From assembly GCF_016863195.1 (NCBI RefSeq), contig NZ_BOOK01000024.1, positions 1-64,000 of the forward strand: a stretch of 64,000 nucleotides of DNA, in the 5' to 3' direction. The position numbers were made by a program, and so were the translations under genes. Of this stretch, positions 37,947 to 48,014 are shown piece by piece (within the stretch, counting starts at the first letter, position 1; each line of letters opens with the position of its first letter). A model generated the notes under the pieces. That model was not told where the DNA came from, did not search any database, and was given only the letters and a program-made list of their open reading frames with translations. The stretch comes from Paraplanobispora takensis (GTDB lineage: Bacteria > Actinomycetota > Actinomycetes > Streptosporangiales > Streptosporangiaceae).

Positions 37947-39440
37947 TCACGTGCCTTCCGTCTGACCCGTCACGGCGGCGCCGAAGAGCCCCCGCAACTC
38001 CCTTTTGATGACTTTTCCTGACTGGTTGCGGGGCAGGGCGTCGACGACGAGCACCCGGTCGGGAAGCTCGTGCCCGGCCAGGCGCTCCATCAGGAAGGCC
38101 CGCAGGCCCGTCTCGGACATCCCGGCCGAGCGGGGTACGACGGCGGCGGCGAGCACGGTGCCCAGCACCGGGTGCGGGACGCCCACCACCGCGGCCTCCG
38201 CCACCTGCGGATGCTCGTACAGCGCGGCCTCCACCTGCAGGGTGGAGACCTTGAACGCGCCCGACTTCACCACGTCGCTCTCCCGGTCGACGAGGTGGAG
38301 GTAGCCCTCGGCGTCCAGGTAGCCCATGTCGCCCATGCGCACCCAGCCGCCGCGGAAGGACTCGGCGCTCGCCTGTTCGTCGCGGTAGTAGGAGCGCGAC
38401 ACGGCGGGCGAGCGCATCCAGACCTCCCCGGCCTCCCCCGGCGGCAGCGTCCCGCCGTCCGGGCCGGTGATCCGCAGCGCGCCGCCGAACGCGGGGCGGC
38501 CGAGCGCGTCAGGCCGGGCGGGATCGAAGATCATGATGGTCTGGGCGGGGGCGGCCTCGGTCGAGGTGTAGTAGTTCGTCACCGTCGCGTTGGGGAAGGC
38601 GGCGGCGAGCCGTACGGACACCGCGGGGGGAAGGGCCGAGGCCGCCGAGCCCAGCAGCACGACGCTCGACAGGTCGTGCCGCTCGTGCAGCCCGGCGTTG
38701 AGCAGTTCGATGGCCATGGCCGGCACGACGAACACGGTGCCGACCTCGTACGACTCGATCAGCCGGGTGAACCGGGCCGGGGTGAACCGGGCCGGGGTCA
38801 GCATGGCCGGGCGGGCGTCCAGCGCGTTCATCAGCATCGTCTGCCCGGCGTTGGTCCCGATCGGGAAGGCGTGCAGCAGGTGCCGCGAGTGCCCGAACCT
38901 GCGGCGCTTCGGGCGCGTCTCGCACCCGAAGGTGAGGTTCGCGTGGGTGGCGCCCACGCCCTTGGGCAGCCCGGTCGTGCCGGAGGTGTAGAGGATCTGG
39001 GCCAGGTCCTGCGGCCCGACGGGCACGCCGGGCGGGCCGGCCGTGCCGCCCTCCAGCTCGGCCGGGGCGGCCGTCCAGCGCCCGCCGTCCGGCGCCTCCA
39101 GGTCCCGGCCGCACAGGACGGCCGAGGCCTCGCAGTGATCGAGCATGTGCCGCACCTCTGCGGGGGCGAGCCGGTCCGACAGCGGCACCGCGACCGCCCC
39201 GGCCAGCTGGACCGCGCAGTAGGAGACGGCGAAGTCGGCCCAGTCCCGGCCGCCGAACAGCAGGCCGATCCGGTCGCCGGGCCGCACGCCGCGGTCGAGG
39301 AGCCCGTGCGCGACGGCGTGGGAGCGCCGCTCCCACTCGCCGAACGTCAGCGTCCCCTCGCCCTCGACGACGATCGCGACCCCGCCGGGCTCCTGCTCGG
39401 CGCGCAGGGCCAGCATCTGGGGAACCGTGCGCGGGGTCAC
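37947..39440 (-). CDS. AMP-forming acyl/aryl ligase (ANL superfamily)
   Basis: 497 residues with YTSGTTGLPKG, the NYYTSTEA core motif, MGDMGYLDAEGYLHLVDR hinge region and the C-terminal lysine in NQSGKVIK. It is shorter than fatty acyl-AMP ligases and looks like a carboxylate ligase that would load the small carrier protein encoded just before it. The acid is unknown. A local duplication gives PARFTPARFT. The GTG start overlaps the carrier gene stop. Confidence 0.88.
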   Translation of the reverse strand: MTPRTVPQMLALRAEQEPGGVAIVVEGEGTLTFGEWERRSHAVAHGLLDRGVRPGDRIGLLFGGRDWADFAVSYCAVQLAGAVAVPLSDRLAPAEVRHMLDHCEASAVLCGRDLEAPDGGRWTAAPAELEGGTAGPPGVPVGPQDLAQILYTSGTTGLPKGVGATHANLTFGCETRPKRRRFGHSRHLLHAFPIGTNAGQTMLMNALDARPAMLTPARFTPARFTRLIESYEVGTVFVVPAMAIELLNAGLHERHDLSSVVLLGSAASALPPAVSVRLAAAFPNATVTNYYTSTEAAPAQTIMIFDPARPDALGRPAFGGALRITGPDGGTLPPGEAGEVWMRSPAVSRSYYRDEQASAESFRGGWVRMGDMGYLDAEGYLHLVDRESDVVKSGAFKVSTLQVEAALYEHPQVAEAAVVGVPHPVLGTVLAAAVVPRSAGMSETGLRAFLMERLAGHELPDRVLVVDALPRNQSGKVIKRELRGLFGAAVTGQTEGT

Positions 39441-39682
39441 GGGACGCTTTCCGCCACGCGGCCGACCAGCAGCGGGAAGCTGTCGATGTGGGCGCCGGAG
39501 CCGAGGTCGAGCACGACGCCGAACTCGTCCTCGATCGCGTCGATCAGCCGCAGCAGCCCCAGTGAGGTGAGGCCGAGCGCGGACAGGGAGCCCTGCGAGC
39601 GCAGCACCTCCTGCGCGGGCAGCCGTCCGTCGGAGGCGGCGTGGACCAGTTCGGCGATCCTGTCCGCCAGCGGGCCGCTCAT
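39437..39682 (-). CDS. Small acyl carrier protein
   Basis: 81 residues, one carrier domain; the phosphopantetheine serine is in [10 protein letters not shown] (Leu-Thr-Ser-Leu instead of Asp-Ser-Leu). Overlaps the genes on both sides. Expected partner of the AMP ligase: it would hold the activated acid for the C-PCP protein. Confidence 0.85.
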   Translation of the reverse strand: MSGPLADRIAELVHAASDGRLPAQEVLRSQGSLSALGLTSLGLLRLIDAIEDEFGVVLDLGSGAHIDSFPLLVGRVAESVP

Positions 39683-39858
39683 CGGCGGGCCTGCCGCACG
39701 CTGAGCGGGCGCATGTCCGTCCAGACCTGCTCGATGTGGGCGAGGCAGTCCTCCCGCTCGCCCTCGAAGCCCTCGGCCCGCCAGCCCGCGGGCAGCTCCC
39801 GGCCCGCCGGCCAGAGTGAGTACTGCTCCTCCTCGTTGAGCACCACCAGGAAACTCAT
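39679..39858 (-). CDS. MbtH-like protein
   Basis: 59 residues with the family core [10 protein letters not shown] and [16 protein letters not shown]. MbtH-like proteins bind and support NRPS adenylation domains. Slightly shorter than the usual 62-75 residues. Overlaps the NRPS stop (ATGA) and the carrier start. Confidence 0.96.
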   Translation of the reverse strand: MSFLVVLNEEEQYSLWPAGRELPAGWRAEGFEGEREDCLAHIEQVWTDMRPLSVRQARR

Positions 39859-42800
39859 GCCCGGACCTCCTCCTTCTCCGTGGTGTTCTGTGCGGTGTCC
39901 GCCGCGGTGCCGCCGGCGGTCTGCGCGGTGCCCTCTCCGGCCTGCGCCGTGCGGAGGCGGTCCTGCAGGACCTCGAACCCGACCAGGTCGTCGGGGACGG
40001 CGTCGGGCACCTCCTCGTCGAAGCGCGCCAGCGTCCGCACCCGCATGGCGACCAGCGCGACGGCCGCGATGGCCAGGCCGAAGCAGAGGTACATGAAGGC
40101 GATGCCGCGTCCCTCCCCGACCCCGATCACCGCTCCGACGGTGCCGGCGAGCGGGCCGTCCGGCGCCAGCAGCGGCTCGAACACCTGCGAGCCGTACGGC
40201 GCGACCAGGCCGAAACCGATCGGCAGCGTGGACCAGGCCACCAGGGTGTTGAGCGCGATCACCCGGCCGTGGAAGCGCTGCGGCACCTTGACCTGGATGA
40301 TCGTGGCGTAGACGCCGTTGAGCACGGTCAGGCAGAACGACATCCCGAACGCGCCCACGGAGATCAGGACCAGGTCCTGCCGCAGCCCCATGGCCAGGCA
40401 GAAGACGGCCAGGGCCAGCGTGGACAGCAGGACGCCCCAGAGCCTGCGCCGGCGCGGCCCGCCCCAGACGGTCATCGCCAGCCCGCCGAGGAAGACCCCG
40501 AGCCCGCCCGCGAACGAGACCCGGCCGACGTCGTCGAGGGTGGCGAACGACAGCACCAGCGGGGAGATCATCAGGAAGAGCGGCGAGAGGAAGACGTTGA
40601 GCACCGCGAAGAACACGAGCATCCCGCGGAAGCCGCGGTTGCCCCAGGAGTGGCGGATGCCGCCGAGCATCTCGGCCACCACGCCCTCGCGGCGCCGCCA
40701 CGGCATGGCGGCGGGGAACTTGACCGTCAGCAGGATCAGCGTGGCGAGCACGTAGCTCACCACGTCGATGATCAGGATGCCCTCCAGCCCGATCGAGGCC
40801 ATCAGCCCGGTGGCGATCAGCGGCACGACGAGCTGGGCGGTGCCGGTGACCATCTGCACCACGCCGTTGGCGTGGCCCAGGAACCGTTTGGGGACCAGCT
40901 GCGGGATGGCCGAGCCGTAGGCGAAGCGCTGGAAGGTCAGGGCGATCGACAGGCACACCAGCAGCGGATAGATGTGCCAGATCTGCAGATTGCCGGTCCA
41001 CAGCAGCAGGCCCAGTATCAACTGCGAGCCGCCCGCCGCGACGTCGCCGCAGAGCATCACCTTGCGCCGGTCGTAGCGGTCCACGATCGCCCCGGCCAGC
41101 GGCGCCACCAGCATGCCGGGCACCAGCCCGAGCACCGCGAACAGCGCGAAGCGCGCCAGCGAGCCGGTGGTGAGATAGATCCAGATCGGGATCGCGAACT
41201 CCGTCAGCGCCGATCCGGTGATCGAGACCAGCTGCCCGGCGGCGACCAGCAGGAAGCGCCGCATGCTGGGCTCCGGCGCTCCCGCGGTCGCCGCCCCGGC
41301 CGGACGGCCGGCCCCGTCGACCACCTGGAGCCGCGGGCCGTCCGGTCGTGCGGGCGGCCCGTCCGGCCGTGCGGGCGGCCCGTCCGGCCGTGCGGGCGGC
41401 CCGTCCGGCTGTGTGTGCGGCCCGTCCGGCTGCGTTCGCGGGCCGACGGAGCCCTGCAGCCACCAGGTGGAGTCCTGCGTGCGCTCCAGCTCGGCGGTAC
41501 GGCCCGCGGCGACGGCCCCGTGGGTGCCGGTCACGATGGCGGCCAGCTCCCGGGCGCGGTACTTCAGGAAGAAGTGCCCGGCCTCGTCCAGGACGACGCA
41601 GGCCACGGTGTCGGACAGCCGCAGCCACTCGAGATAGCGCTCCTGGTAGAACTCCATCGCCGGGTCGCGCTCCCCCGCCACCGCGACGATCGGGGCGCGC
41701 AGCCGTTCGGTCCGTTCCTCGAACAGCCGGGTGAAGTACCGCTCGGCCTCGCGCGTGCCCTCCCGGCGGTTGCGGATGAGCAGCTTGAGCTGGTCGCGGT
41801 CGAAGTCCTCCAGGTCGAGGCCGCCGGCGGCCAGGGCGTTGATCCGCCCCTGGTCGCTGGTCAGCCGGTCCATCAGGTGGCCGATCCGGCCCAGGCCGCG
41901 CCCGGGACGGGCGAAGGGGAAGATGCCGCCCAGGTAGATCGCGTCGATCTCGCGGCCGGCCGCCTCCAGCCTGCGGGCGACCTCCGTCACCAGCATCACG
42001 CCGAGCCCGCAGTGCCCGTACAGGACCAGCGGCCCCTCGACGCCGGCGAGGATCTCCTCCGCGCAGCCCTGCGCGACCTCCTCCAGCGGCCGGGACTCCT
42101 CCCCCAGCTCGTGGCCGGGGACCGCCACCGAGTACAGCGCCCAGTCCTCGGGCAGCGCCTCGGCCAGCGGCTGGTAGATGACCGCGCTGCCGCCGCCGTA
42201 GGGGACGCAGACCAGGCTGGAGGTCGTCGTCCGGGCCGGGGTGAGCCGGTGCAGCAGCCCGCGGGGCCCGTCGTCGCCGCCTTCGAGCAGCCGGGCCAGG
42301 TCTCTGACCGTGCGGTGCTTGAACAGCTCCAGCACCGTCACCGTCCGCTCGGGGATCTCCCGGCGCAGCCGGGCGATCACCCGCATGGCCAGCAGCGAGT
42401 GCCCGCCCCGGTCGAAGAAGTCGTCCAGCGCGCCGACCCGGTCGACCTCCAGGACCTCGGCCCAGATCCGGGCGACGATCTCCTCGGTCCCGGCGGCCGG
42501 GGGCACGTACTCGGCCGCCTCCTGACCGTCGTCCCCGGCGTCCGGCTCGGGCAGCTTCGAGCGGTCGACCTTGCCGTGCGACTTCAGCGGCAGCTCGTCC
42601 AGCCAGACGTAGCGGGCCGGGATCATGTAATCCGGGAGCCGCTCGGCCAGCCACGCCCGCAGCTCGCCGGTCTGCGGCCGGTCGTGGCCGACGAGATAGG
42701 CGATCAGGCGCTCGCCCCGCGGTTCCACCACCGCGTGGGCCACGCCGGGGTGCTCGGCCAGCACGGTCTCTATCTCGCCCGGCTCCACCCGGTATCCGCG

Positions 42801-45512
42801 GATCTTCACCTGCAGGTCGCGGCGGCCGAGGAACTCCAGGTCGCCGCCCGGCAGCCAGCGGCCGAGGTCGCCGGTCCGGTACATCCTGGCCCCCGGCGCG
42901 CCCTCGGGGTCGGGCAGGAAGCGGTCGGCGGTGAGCCCGGGACGGCCCAGATAGCCGCGGGCCAGGCGGTCGCCGCCGAGGTAGATCTCACCGGGGACGC
43001 CGACGGGCACCGGGCGCAGCGCGTCGTCGAGCACGTGGACGCGGGCGCCGGGCAGCGGCCTGCCGATCGGCAAGGCCGTACCCGCACCCGCCTGACCCGC
43101 GGCGCCCGGAGCCGCCGGGCGCGGCGCCGGCGGGACCGCGTACGTGGTGACGCCGACCGTGGCCTCGGTCGGGCCGTAGTGGTTGACCACCCGGCACCGG
43201 CCGGCCGCGGCCAGCTCGGCGGCCCAGCCCTGGGGCGCCGCCTCGCCGCCGAGGATCAGCAGCTTGTCCGGCAGGAGCTCGGCGGCGGGCGCGTCGGTCA
43301 GCAGCGCGGCCAGGTGGGACGGGGTGAGCTTGAGGTGGCCGACGCCGTGCTCGCGCAGGTAGGCGGCCAGCTCGCGGCCCGCCGTACGGGAGGGGATGAG
43401 GTGGAGCGTGCCGCCCGTCATCAGGCACAGGTAGAAGACGGTCACGCCGAAGTCGAAGGCCAGCGACTGCAGGAGCCCGTAGACGCCGCCGGGCTCGATC
43501 TCCAGCCGCTCGCGCACGCCCGCCAGGTAGACCATGACCTGCCGGTGCTGTACGGCCACGCCCTTGGGCCGCCCGGTGGTGCCCGAGGTGTAGATGACGT
43601 AGGCCAGGTCGTCGGGGGTGACCCCGCCGCCGACCGGCTCTCCGTCCGGGAGCTCTCCGTCCGCGGGCCCGTCGGCGTCCTCGGGCCCGTCCTCCTCCGG
43701 CCCGCCGAGCGGCACGATCACCGCGTCGTCCGGGATCCGGTCGCGCAGCCCGGGATCGGCCACGACGGCGACCGCCCCGGCGTCGGACAGCACGAACGCC
43801 AGCCGGTCGCGCGGGTGGTCGGGGTCCAGCGGCAGATAGGCGGCCCCGGCCTTGAGCACGCCCAGGACGGCGACGGCCAGCTCGGCCGACTGCTCCAGGC
43901 AGATCGCGACCCGGTCCCCCGTGCGCACCCCCCGCCGCCGCAGCCGGCGGGCCAGCAGCCCGGCGCGCCGTTCCAGCTCCGCGTAGGTCAGCGACCGCCC
44001 GCCGGCCGTCACCGCGACCGCGTCCGGGGTCCGCCCGGCCTGGGCGGAGATCACCTCGTGGACCAGCCCGGCCTCGAAGGACGGGGCCGGGTCGCAGGAG
44101 CCGAACGCCAGCACCCGGCTGCGCTCCCCGGCCGGGAGCAGCTCCAGTTCGGAGACGCGCGCTCCGGGGTCGGCCGCGATCGACCGCAGCAGGGTCTCCA
44201 GGCAGGCCGCCATCCGCTCGATCGTGTCCGGGCGGAACAGGGCGGTGCTGTAGGTGAGGTTGCCGCGCAGCCCCTCGGGCGTCTCGAACAGGTACAGGGC
44301 CAGGTCGAACCGGCTGGTCCCCATCTCCACCGGGAAGGGCGTCATGGTCAGACCGGGGGTGTCCAGCGGCTTGGACCGGTAGTTCTGCAGCGCGAACATG
44401 ACCTGGAACACCGGCGAGCGGCTGACGTCCCGCTCCACGGCCAGCTCCCCGACCAGCCGGTCGAAGGGGAGCCCCTGGTGGGCGTAGGCGTCCAGGGCCG
44501 TCTCCCTGACCCTGGCCAGCAGCTCGGTGAAGGTCGGGTCGCCCGACAGGTCGGCGCGCATCGGCAGCGAGTTCACGAAGACCCCGACCACCCGCTCCAG
44601 CTCGGGCAGGTCGCGTCCGGAGACGGGACTGCCCACCGCGAAGTCGTGCTGTCCCGCGTAGCGCCCGAGCAGCACCTCGAAGGCCGCCAGCAGCGTCATG
44701 TACGGCGTGGCGCCGCAGGCGCGGCCCACCGCGGCCACGGCCTCGCTGAGCTCGGGGTCCAGAGCGATCCCGCAGGTGGCGCCGTCCCAGCGCTGCTCGG
44801 CCGGGCGCGGCAGGTCGGTGGGCAGCTCCAGCGTCGCCAGCCCCTCCAGCCGTTCCTTCCAGTAGCGGACGTCGGCGTCGTGGGCGCCGTCCTCGGCGCG
44901 CCCGCGCAGCCAGTGCGCGTAGTCCCCGTAGCCCAGCCGCACCGGGGCGAGGTCGGCCTGCCGCCCCTCGCGGTGGGCGGCGTGCAGGGTGAGCAGCTCC
45001 TCCATGACGATGTCGCAGGACCAGCCGTCGGTGACGGCGTGGTGCATGGTGAGCAGCAGGATGTGGACGCCGGGGGCCAGGCGGACCAGCAGGGCCCGCA
45101 GCAGCGGGCCGCGCTCCAGGTCGAAGGACCGGGCCGGCTCCTCGTCGAGCGCGGCGGGGTCGTCGGTGACCCGCAGCTCCACCGAGGGGGCCTCGTCGAC
45201 GACGACCTCGGGGCGGCCGTCGGCCGTGGTGACCAGCCGCATGCGCAGGCTCTCGTGCCGGGCCGCCACCTCGTGCAGGGCGCGGTCCAGGGCCTCGGGG
45301 TCGATCTCCCCCTCCAGCCGGACGGCGAACGCGACGGTGTAGGCGGCCGTCCCCGGGGCGTACTGCTCCAGGAACCACAGCCGCTCCTGCGCCGGGGACA
45401 GCGGCGGCGGCGTGCCGGGCGGGCGCGGAGGGACGGTCTCCGCGACGGCCTGGCCGCCCAGACGCCGGGCGAGCAGTGCCTTCTTGGCCGGCGACAGGCC
45501 GGTGTGCGTCAC
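39855..45512 (-). CDS. NRPS C-A-PCP-TE fused to a complete MFS transporter
   Basis: 1885 residues, first gene of the operon. Condensation domain about 15-450 (MHHAVTDG), adenylation about 480-990 ([11 protein letters not shown]), carrier about 1005-1075 (RGGHSLLA), thioesterase about 1095-1335, a repeat linker (PARPDGP units) at about 1345-1410, then a 12-helix MFS domain to about 1830. The eye-aligned code D-F-T-K-I-G-H-V-G-K is near aspartate codes. The thioesterase nucleophile elbow reads GHCGLG, so a Cys replaces Ser; the partner His is in EAGHFFL. The fusion would tie chain release to export at the membrane. GTG 45512 has GGAGG. Confidence 0.93.
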   Translation of the reverse strand: MTHTGLSPAKKALLARRLGGQAVAETVPPRPPGTPPPLSPAQERLWFLEQYAPGTAAYTVAFAVRLEGEIDPEALDRALHEVAARHESLRMRLVTTADGRPEVVVDEAPSVELRVTDDPAALDEEPARSFDLERGPLLRALLVRLAPGVHILLLTMHHAVTDGWSCDIVMEELLTLHAAHREGRQADLAPVRLGYGDYAHWLRGRAEDGAHDADVRYWKERLEGLATLELPTDLPRPAEQRWDGATCGIALDPELSEAVAAVGRACGATPYMTLLAAFEVLLGRYAGQHDFAVGSPVSGRDLPELERVVGVFVNSLPMRADLSGDPTFTELLARVRETALDAYAHQGLPFDRLVGELAVERDVSRSPVFQVMFALQNYRSKPLDTPGLTMTPFPVEMGTSRFDLALYLFETPEGLRGNLTYSTALFRPDTIERMAACLETLLRSIAADPGARVSELELLPAGERSRVLAFGSCDPAPSFEAGLVHEVISAQAGRTPDAVAVTAGGRSLTYAELERRAGLLARRLRRRGVRTGDRVAICLEQSAELAVAVLGVLKAGAAYLPLDPDHPRDRLAFVLSDAGAVAVVADPGLRDRIPDDAVIVPLGGPEEDGPEDADGPADGELPDGEPVGGGVTPDDLAYVIYTSGTTGRPKGVAVQHRQVMVYLAGVRERLEIEPGGVYGLLQSLAFDFGVTVFYLCLMTGGTLHLIPSRTAGRELAAYLREHGVGHLKLTPSHLAALLTDAPAAELLPDKLLILGGEAAPQGWAAELAAAGRCRVVNHYGPTEATVGVTTYAVPPAPRPAAPGAAGQAGAGTALPIGRPLPGARVHVLDDALRPVPVGVPGEIYLGGDRLARGYLGRPGLTADRFLPDPEGAPGARMYRTGDLGRWLPGGDLEFLGRRDLQVKIRGYRVEPGEIETVLAEHPGVAHAVVEPRGERLIAYLVGHDRPQTGELRAWLAERLPDYMIPARYVWLDELPLKSHGKVDRSKLPEPDAGDDGQEAAEYVPPAAGTEEIVARIWAEVLEVDRVGALDDFFDRGGHSLLAMRVIARLRREIPERTVTVLELFKHRTVRDLARLLEGGDDGPRGLLHRLTPARTTTSSLVCVPYGGGSAVIYQPLAEALPEDWALYSVAVPGHELGEESRPLEEVAQGCAEEILAGVEGPLVLYGHCGLGVMLVTEVARRLEAAGREIDAIYLGGIFPFARPGRGLGRIGHLMDRLTSDQGRINALAAGGLDLEDFDRDQLKLLIRNRREGTREAERYFTRLFEERTERLRAPIVAVAGERDPAMEFYQERYLEWLRLSDTVACVVLDEAGHFFLKYRARELAAIVTGTHGAVAAGRTAELERTQDSTWWLQGSVGPRTQPDGPHTQPDGPPARPDGPPARPDGPPARPDGPRLQVVDGAGRPAGAATAGAPEPSMRRFLLVAAGQLVSITGSALTEFAIPIWIYLTTGSLARFALFAVLGLVPGMLVAPLAGAIVDRYDRRKVMLCGDVAAGGSQLILGLLLWTGNLQIWHIYPLLVCLSIALTFQRFAYGSAIPQLVPKRFLGHANGVVQMVTGTAQLVVPLIATGLMASIGLEGILIIDVVSYVLATLILLTVKFPAAMPWRRREGVVAEMLGGIRHSWGNRGFRGMLVFFAVLNVFLSPLFLMISPLVLSFATLDDVGRVSFAGGLGVFLGGLAMTVWGGPRRRRLWGVLLSTLALAVFCLAMGLRQDLVLISVGAFGMSFCLTVLNGVYATIIQVKVPQRFHGRVIALNTLVAWSTLPIGFGLVAPYGSQVFEPLLAPDGPLAGTVGAVIGVGEGRGIAFMYLCFGLAIAAVALVAMRVRTLARFDEEVPDAVPDDLVGFEVLQDRLRTAQAGEGTAQTAGGTAADTAQNTTEKEEVRA
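41338..41442. repeat. About five 21-bp repeats in the TE-MFS linker
   Basis: In-frame copies of ccgtccggccgtgcgggcgg-type units encode the heptad ARPDGPP and the variants TQPDGPH/R. Copies nearest the MFS part are almost identical. They make a flexible Pro-rich tether between the thioesterase and the transporter. Confidence 0.85.
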
Positions 45513-45566
45513 GGCGCCTCCGTACGGGCGATGAGGGAACCACGTGCGTTCCGGGACGGCGGAGGA

Positions 45567-45592
45567 CGGGACCGTCCTCGTGGACGGTCCCG
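45567..45592 (-). promoter_or_regulatory. Hairpin in the NRPS mRNA leader
   Basis: Perfect 11-bp stem CGGGACCGTCC / GGACGGTCCCG with loop TCGT, about 55 bases before the NRPS start codon and inside a leader of some 330 bases. Could be an attenuator or an mRNA-protecting stem. Confidence 0.45.
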
Positions 45593-45832
45593 GAGGTCCG
45601 CACGGGCGGGCGGGCCCGGTCCCGAGGGGGAGGCGGCCGTTCCGTGCGGTGGATGACCCAGGTGGTCGATCAGCAGACCCGGCGGCCCGCCCGCCAGCGG
45701 ACATGACGGTCCGCGGATCGGGAGACCTGGTGGTCGGCGGATCAGGAGATCGGTCACGGGTGACCGAAGTCCTGGAAGGGATGAGCGAGATCCTCCGGGC
45801 GTGGCAGGTTCTCGCACAGGAGTACGAATCTG

Positions 45833-45882
45833 TGGGAGCGTTCCCACGGAGGAGGCTAAGGATGCTCCGTCAAATGAGTCAA
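45833..45882 (-). promoter_or_regulatory. Promoter and CelR/CebR-like box of the NRPS operon
   Basis: On the minus strand TTGACT (45877-45882), 18 bp, TAGCCT (45853-45858), then six bases later the palindrome TGGGAACGCTCCCA (45833-45846), one base away from the CelR/CebR consensus TGGGAGCGCTCCCA. The box covers the expected start point, the usual place for LacI-family repression. Confidence 0.7.
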
Positions 45883-45996
45883 GGTTTCTCGCATGTTTTC
45901 GGATCCGAACAATCCGAGTAAAGGAGTAGTTAACTTGTTTACGCAGCTACGGGCGATTTGCCGCATTTACCGGGTTTCACGATTGCGCTGAATCGA

Positions 45997-46043
45997 TTGA
46001 CAGCCCCCTCCACTCCTCCTACGCTCCGCTGGGAGCGCTCCCA
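45997..46043 (+). promoter_or_regulatory. Promoter and perfect CelR/CebR box of the 2-oxoacid dehydrogenase operon
   Basis: TTGACA (45997-46002), exactly 17 bp, TACGCT (46020-46025), then TGGGAGCGCTCCCA (46030-46043), identical to the 14-bp operator of CelR in Thermobifida and CebR in Streptomyces (cellobiose-responsive repressors). It covers the start point. The rest of the 592-base gap between the two divergent operons holds no convincing gene. Confidence 0.8.
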
Positions 46044-46104
46044 CCCCGATCCCCGTACCGGGGCGACCGGGCGTGCCCGCGGTCGCCATGCCAGGAGCGC
46101 ACAC

Positions 46105-47031
46105 GTGATCGACACCTTTCCCCCCTTCGCGAGCCCGCGGAGCGCACCGCCGCCGGCGGAGGAGGACCTCCGGCTCCTCCTCCTCATCCGGCACTTCGAG
46201 CTGACGCTGCTGCGCCTGTTCGAGGCGGGGCAGCTGAGCGGCACCACCCACACCTGCCTGGGCCAGGAGTACATTCCCGTCGCCCTGAAACCGCTGCTGG
46301 AAGGCGACGACTTCGTCTTCAGCAACCACCGCGGCCACGGGCACTTCCTGGCCCGCCACACCGACCCGCACGGCCTGCTCGCGGAGATCATGGGCCGCGA
46401 GGGCGCGCTGTGCTCGGGGGTGGGCGGCAGCCAGCACGTCTACCACCGCCGTTTCCTGTCCACCGGGGTGCAGGGTGAGAGCCTGCCGGTCGCGGTCGGC
46501 ACGGCGCTCACGCTCAAGGACACCGGCGCCCTGACGTGCGTCTACATCGGCGACGGCACCTGGGGCGAGGGGTCGGTCTACGAGGCGCTCAACATGGCGC
46601 GGCTGTGGGAGGTGCCGCTGCTGGTCGTCGTCGAGCACAACGGGATCGCCCAGTCCACCCCGACGACGGCGCAGATGGCCGGGACCGTGGCCGGCCGCGC
46701 CGCCGCCTTCGGCATCCCCCACCACCGCACGGCCTCGACCGAGATCGACGAGATCCGCGCCGAGCTGGCCCTCCTCGTCGCCGAGGTGCGCAGCGCGTCG
46801 GTCCCGCTGGTCGTGGAGTTCGCCACCCACCGGATCGGCCCGCACAGCAAGGGCGACGACACCAGAACCCCCGAGGAGATCGCCCTGGCCGCCGACCACG
46901 ACTGGTACACCCGCTACGCGGGACTGTTCCCGGAGGCCTTCGGCCGCCTCGACCGGGAGATGCGCGAGCTGGTCGAGCGCGCCGCCGCCGACGTCTCCGC
47001 CCGGCCCCCGTCGGTTTGGGAGCGGCCGTGA
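46105..47031 (+). CDS. 2-oxoacid dehydrogenase E1 component, alpha subunit
   Basis: 308 residues. The thiamine diphosphate motif is present from GDGTWGEG to VVVEHN (GDG-X25-N type), followed by GIAQST. It starts oxidative decarboxylation of a 2-oxoacid (pyruvate, branched-chain or acetoin type). GTG 46105 has AGGAG. First gene of a three-gene operon; GTGA overlap with the beta subunit. Confidence 0.92.
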   Translation: MIDTFPPFASPRSAPPPAEEDLRLLLLIRHFELTLLRLFEAGQLSGTTHTCLGQEYIPVALKPLLEGDDFVFSNHRGHGHFLARHTDPHGLLAEIMGREGALCSGVGGSQHVYHRRFLSTGVQGESLPVAVGTALTLKDTGALTCVYIGDGTWGEGSVYEALNMARLWEVPLLVVVEHNGIAQSTPTTAQMAGTVAGRAAAFGIPHHRTASTEIDEIRAELALLVAEVRSASVPLVVEFATHRIGPHSKGDDTRTPEEIALAADHDWYTRYAGLFPEAFGRLDREMRELVERAAADVSARPPSVWERP

Positions 47032-48014
47032 CCCGCGTCTCCGAGCACCTCAACCGCGCCCTGCACGATCTGCTGGCGGCAGACCCGGGCGTGCACCTCC
47101 TCGGCGAGGACATCACCGACCCGTACGGCGGGGCCTTCAAGGTCACCCGGGGCCTGTCCGGCAGGTTCGGCGACCGCGTGCGCTCCACCCCGCTGAGCGA
47201 GGGCGCCGTCGTGGGGGTCGGCGCCGGGCTGGCCCTGGCCGGGCGTAAGGCGATCGTCGAGATCATGTTCGCCGACTTCGCCACCCTGGCCTTCGACCAG
47301 CTGGTGAACTTCGCCGCCGCCTCCACCTCGATGTACGGCAGGCCCGTGCCGATCCCGCTGGTCGTACGCTGCCCCTCCGGCGGCAACCGCGGCTACGGCC
47401 CGACCCACAGCCAGAGCCCGCAGAAGCACTTCCTCGGCGTCCCCGGCCTGCACGTGTTCGAGCTGTCCCCCTTCCACGACGCCGGCCGGCTGCTGGAGAC
47501 CATGCTCGCCCTCGGGCGGCCCTGCCTGCTGTTCGAGGACAAGGTCCTCTACACGCGCAGGATGTACGAGGACGGCGTGGTGGACGAGCTGTTCCGCTAC
47601 GAGGTGACCGGCGGGGTCGCCCGGGTCTTCCTGGAGGGCGCCGCCGAGCCCGACTGCACGCTGGTCGTCCACGGCGGGATGGCCCACCGGGCCCTGGCCG
47701 CCATGCGGGACCTGCTCCTGGAGGAGGACGTGGTCTGCGAACTGCTCGTCCCCTCGCAGCTGTACCCCCTGCCCGACCTTCCCGGCCTGGAGCGCGCCGG
47801 GCACGTGTGCGTGGTGGAGGACGGCTCGGAGGGCGGGGGCTGGGGGGCGGAGGTCGCCCGGGTGCTCCACCCCCGCCTGTGGTCCACGCTGCGGCGGCCG
47901 ATCACCCTGGTCGCCTCGGCACCCAGCGTCATCCCCGCGGCCCCGCACCTGGAGCGCGAGGTCCTCGTCCAGCCCGGCCACATCAGGCATGCGATCATGG
48001 AGGCCCTCTCTTGA
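47028..48014 (+). CDS. 2-oxoacid dehydrogenase E1 component, beta subunit
   Basis: 328 residues with LLGEDITDPYGGAFKVTRGL (catalytic Glu of the thiamine site), FADFATLAFDQLVNFAA and GPTHSQSPQ. Forms the heterotetramer with the alpha subunit. The stop overlaps the TTG start of the E2 gene. Confidence 0.92.
   Translation: MTRVSEHLNRALHDLLAADPGVHLLGEDITDPYGGAFKVTRGLSGRFGDRVRSTPLSEGAVVGVGAGLALAGRKAIVEIMFADFATLAFDQLVNFAAASTSMYGRPVPIPLVVRCPSGGNRGYGPTHSQSPQKHFLGVPGLHVFELSPFHDAGRLLETMLALGRPCLLFEDKVLYTRRMYEDGVVDELFRYEVTGGVARVFLEGAAEPDCTLVVHGGMAHRALAAMRDLLLEEDVVCELLVPSQLYPLPDLPGLERAGHVCVVEDGSEGGGWGAEVARVLHPRLWSTLRRPITLVASAPSVIPAAPHLEREVLVQPGHIRHAIMEALS

Noticed and set aside
40269-45656. Very long (1795-codon) plus-strand frame opposite the NRPS-MFS gene
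   Set aside because: Repetitive Gln/Arg/Gly/His composition without any domain, opposite well-conserved NRPS domains; a GC artefact.
45781-45921. Small plus-strand frame beginning MSEILRAW
   Set aside because: It overlaps the promoter and operator of the NRPS operon, and the putative ribosome site touches the ATG; considered a chance frame.
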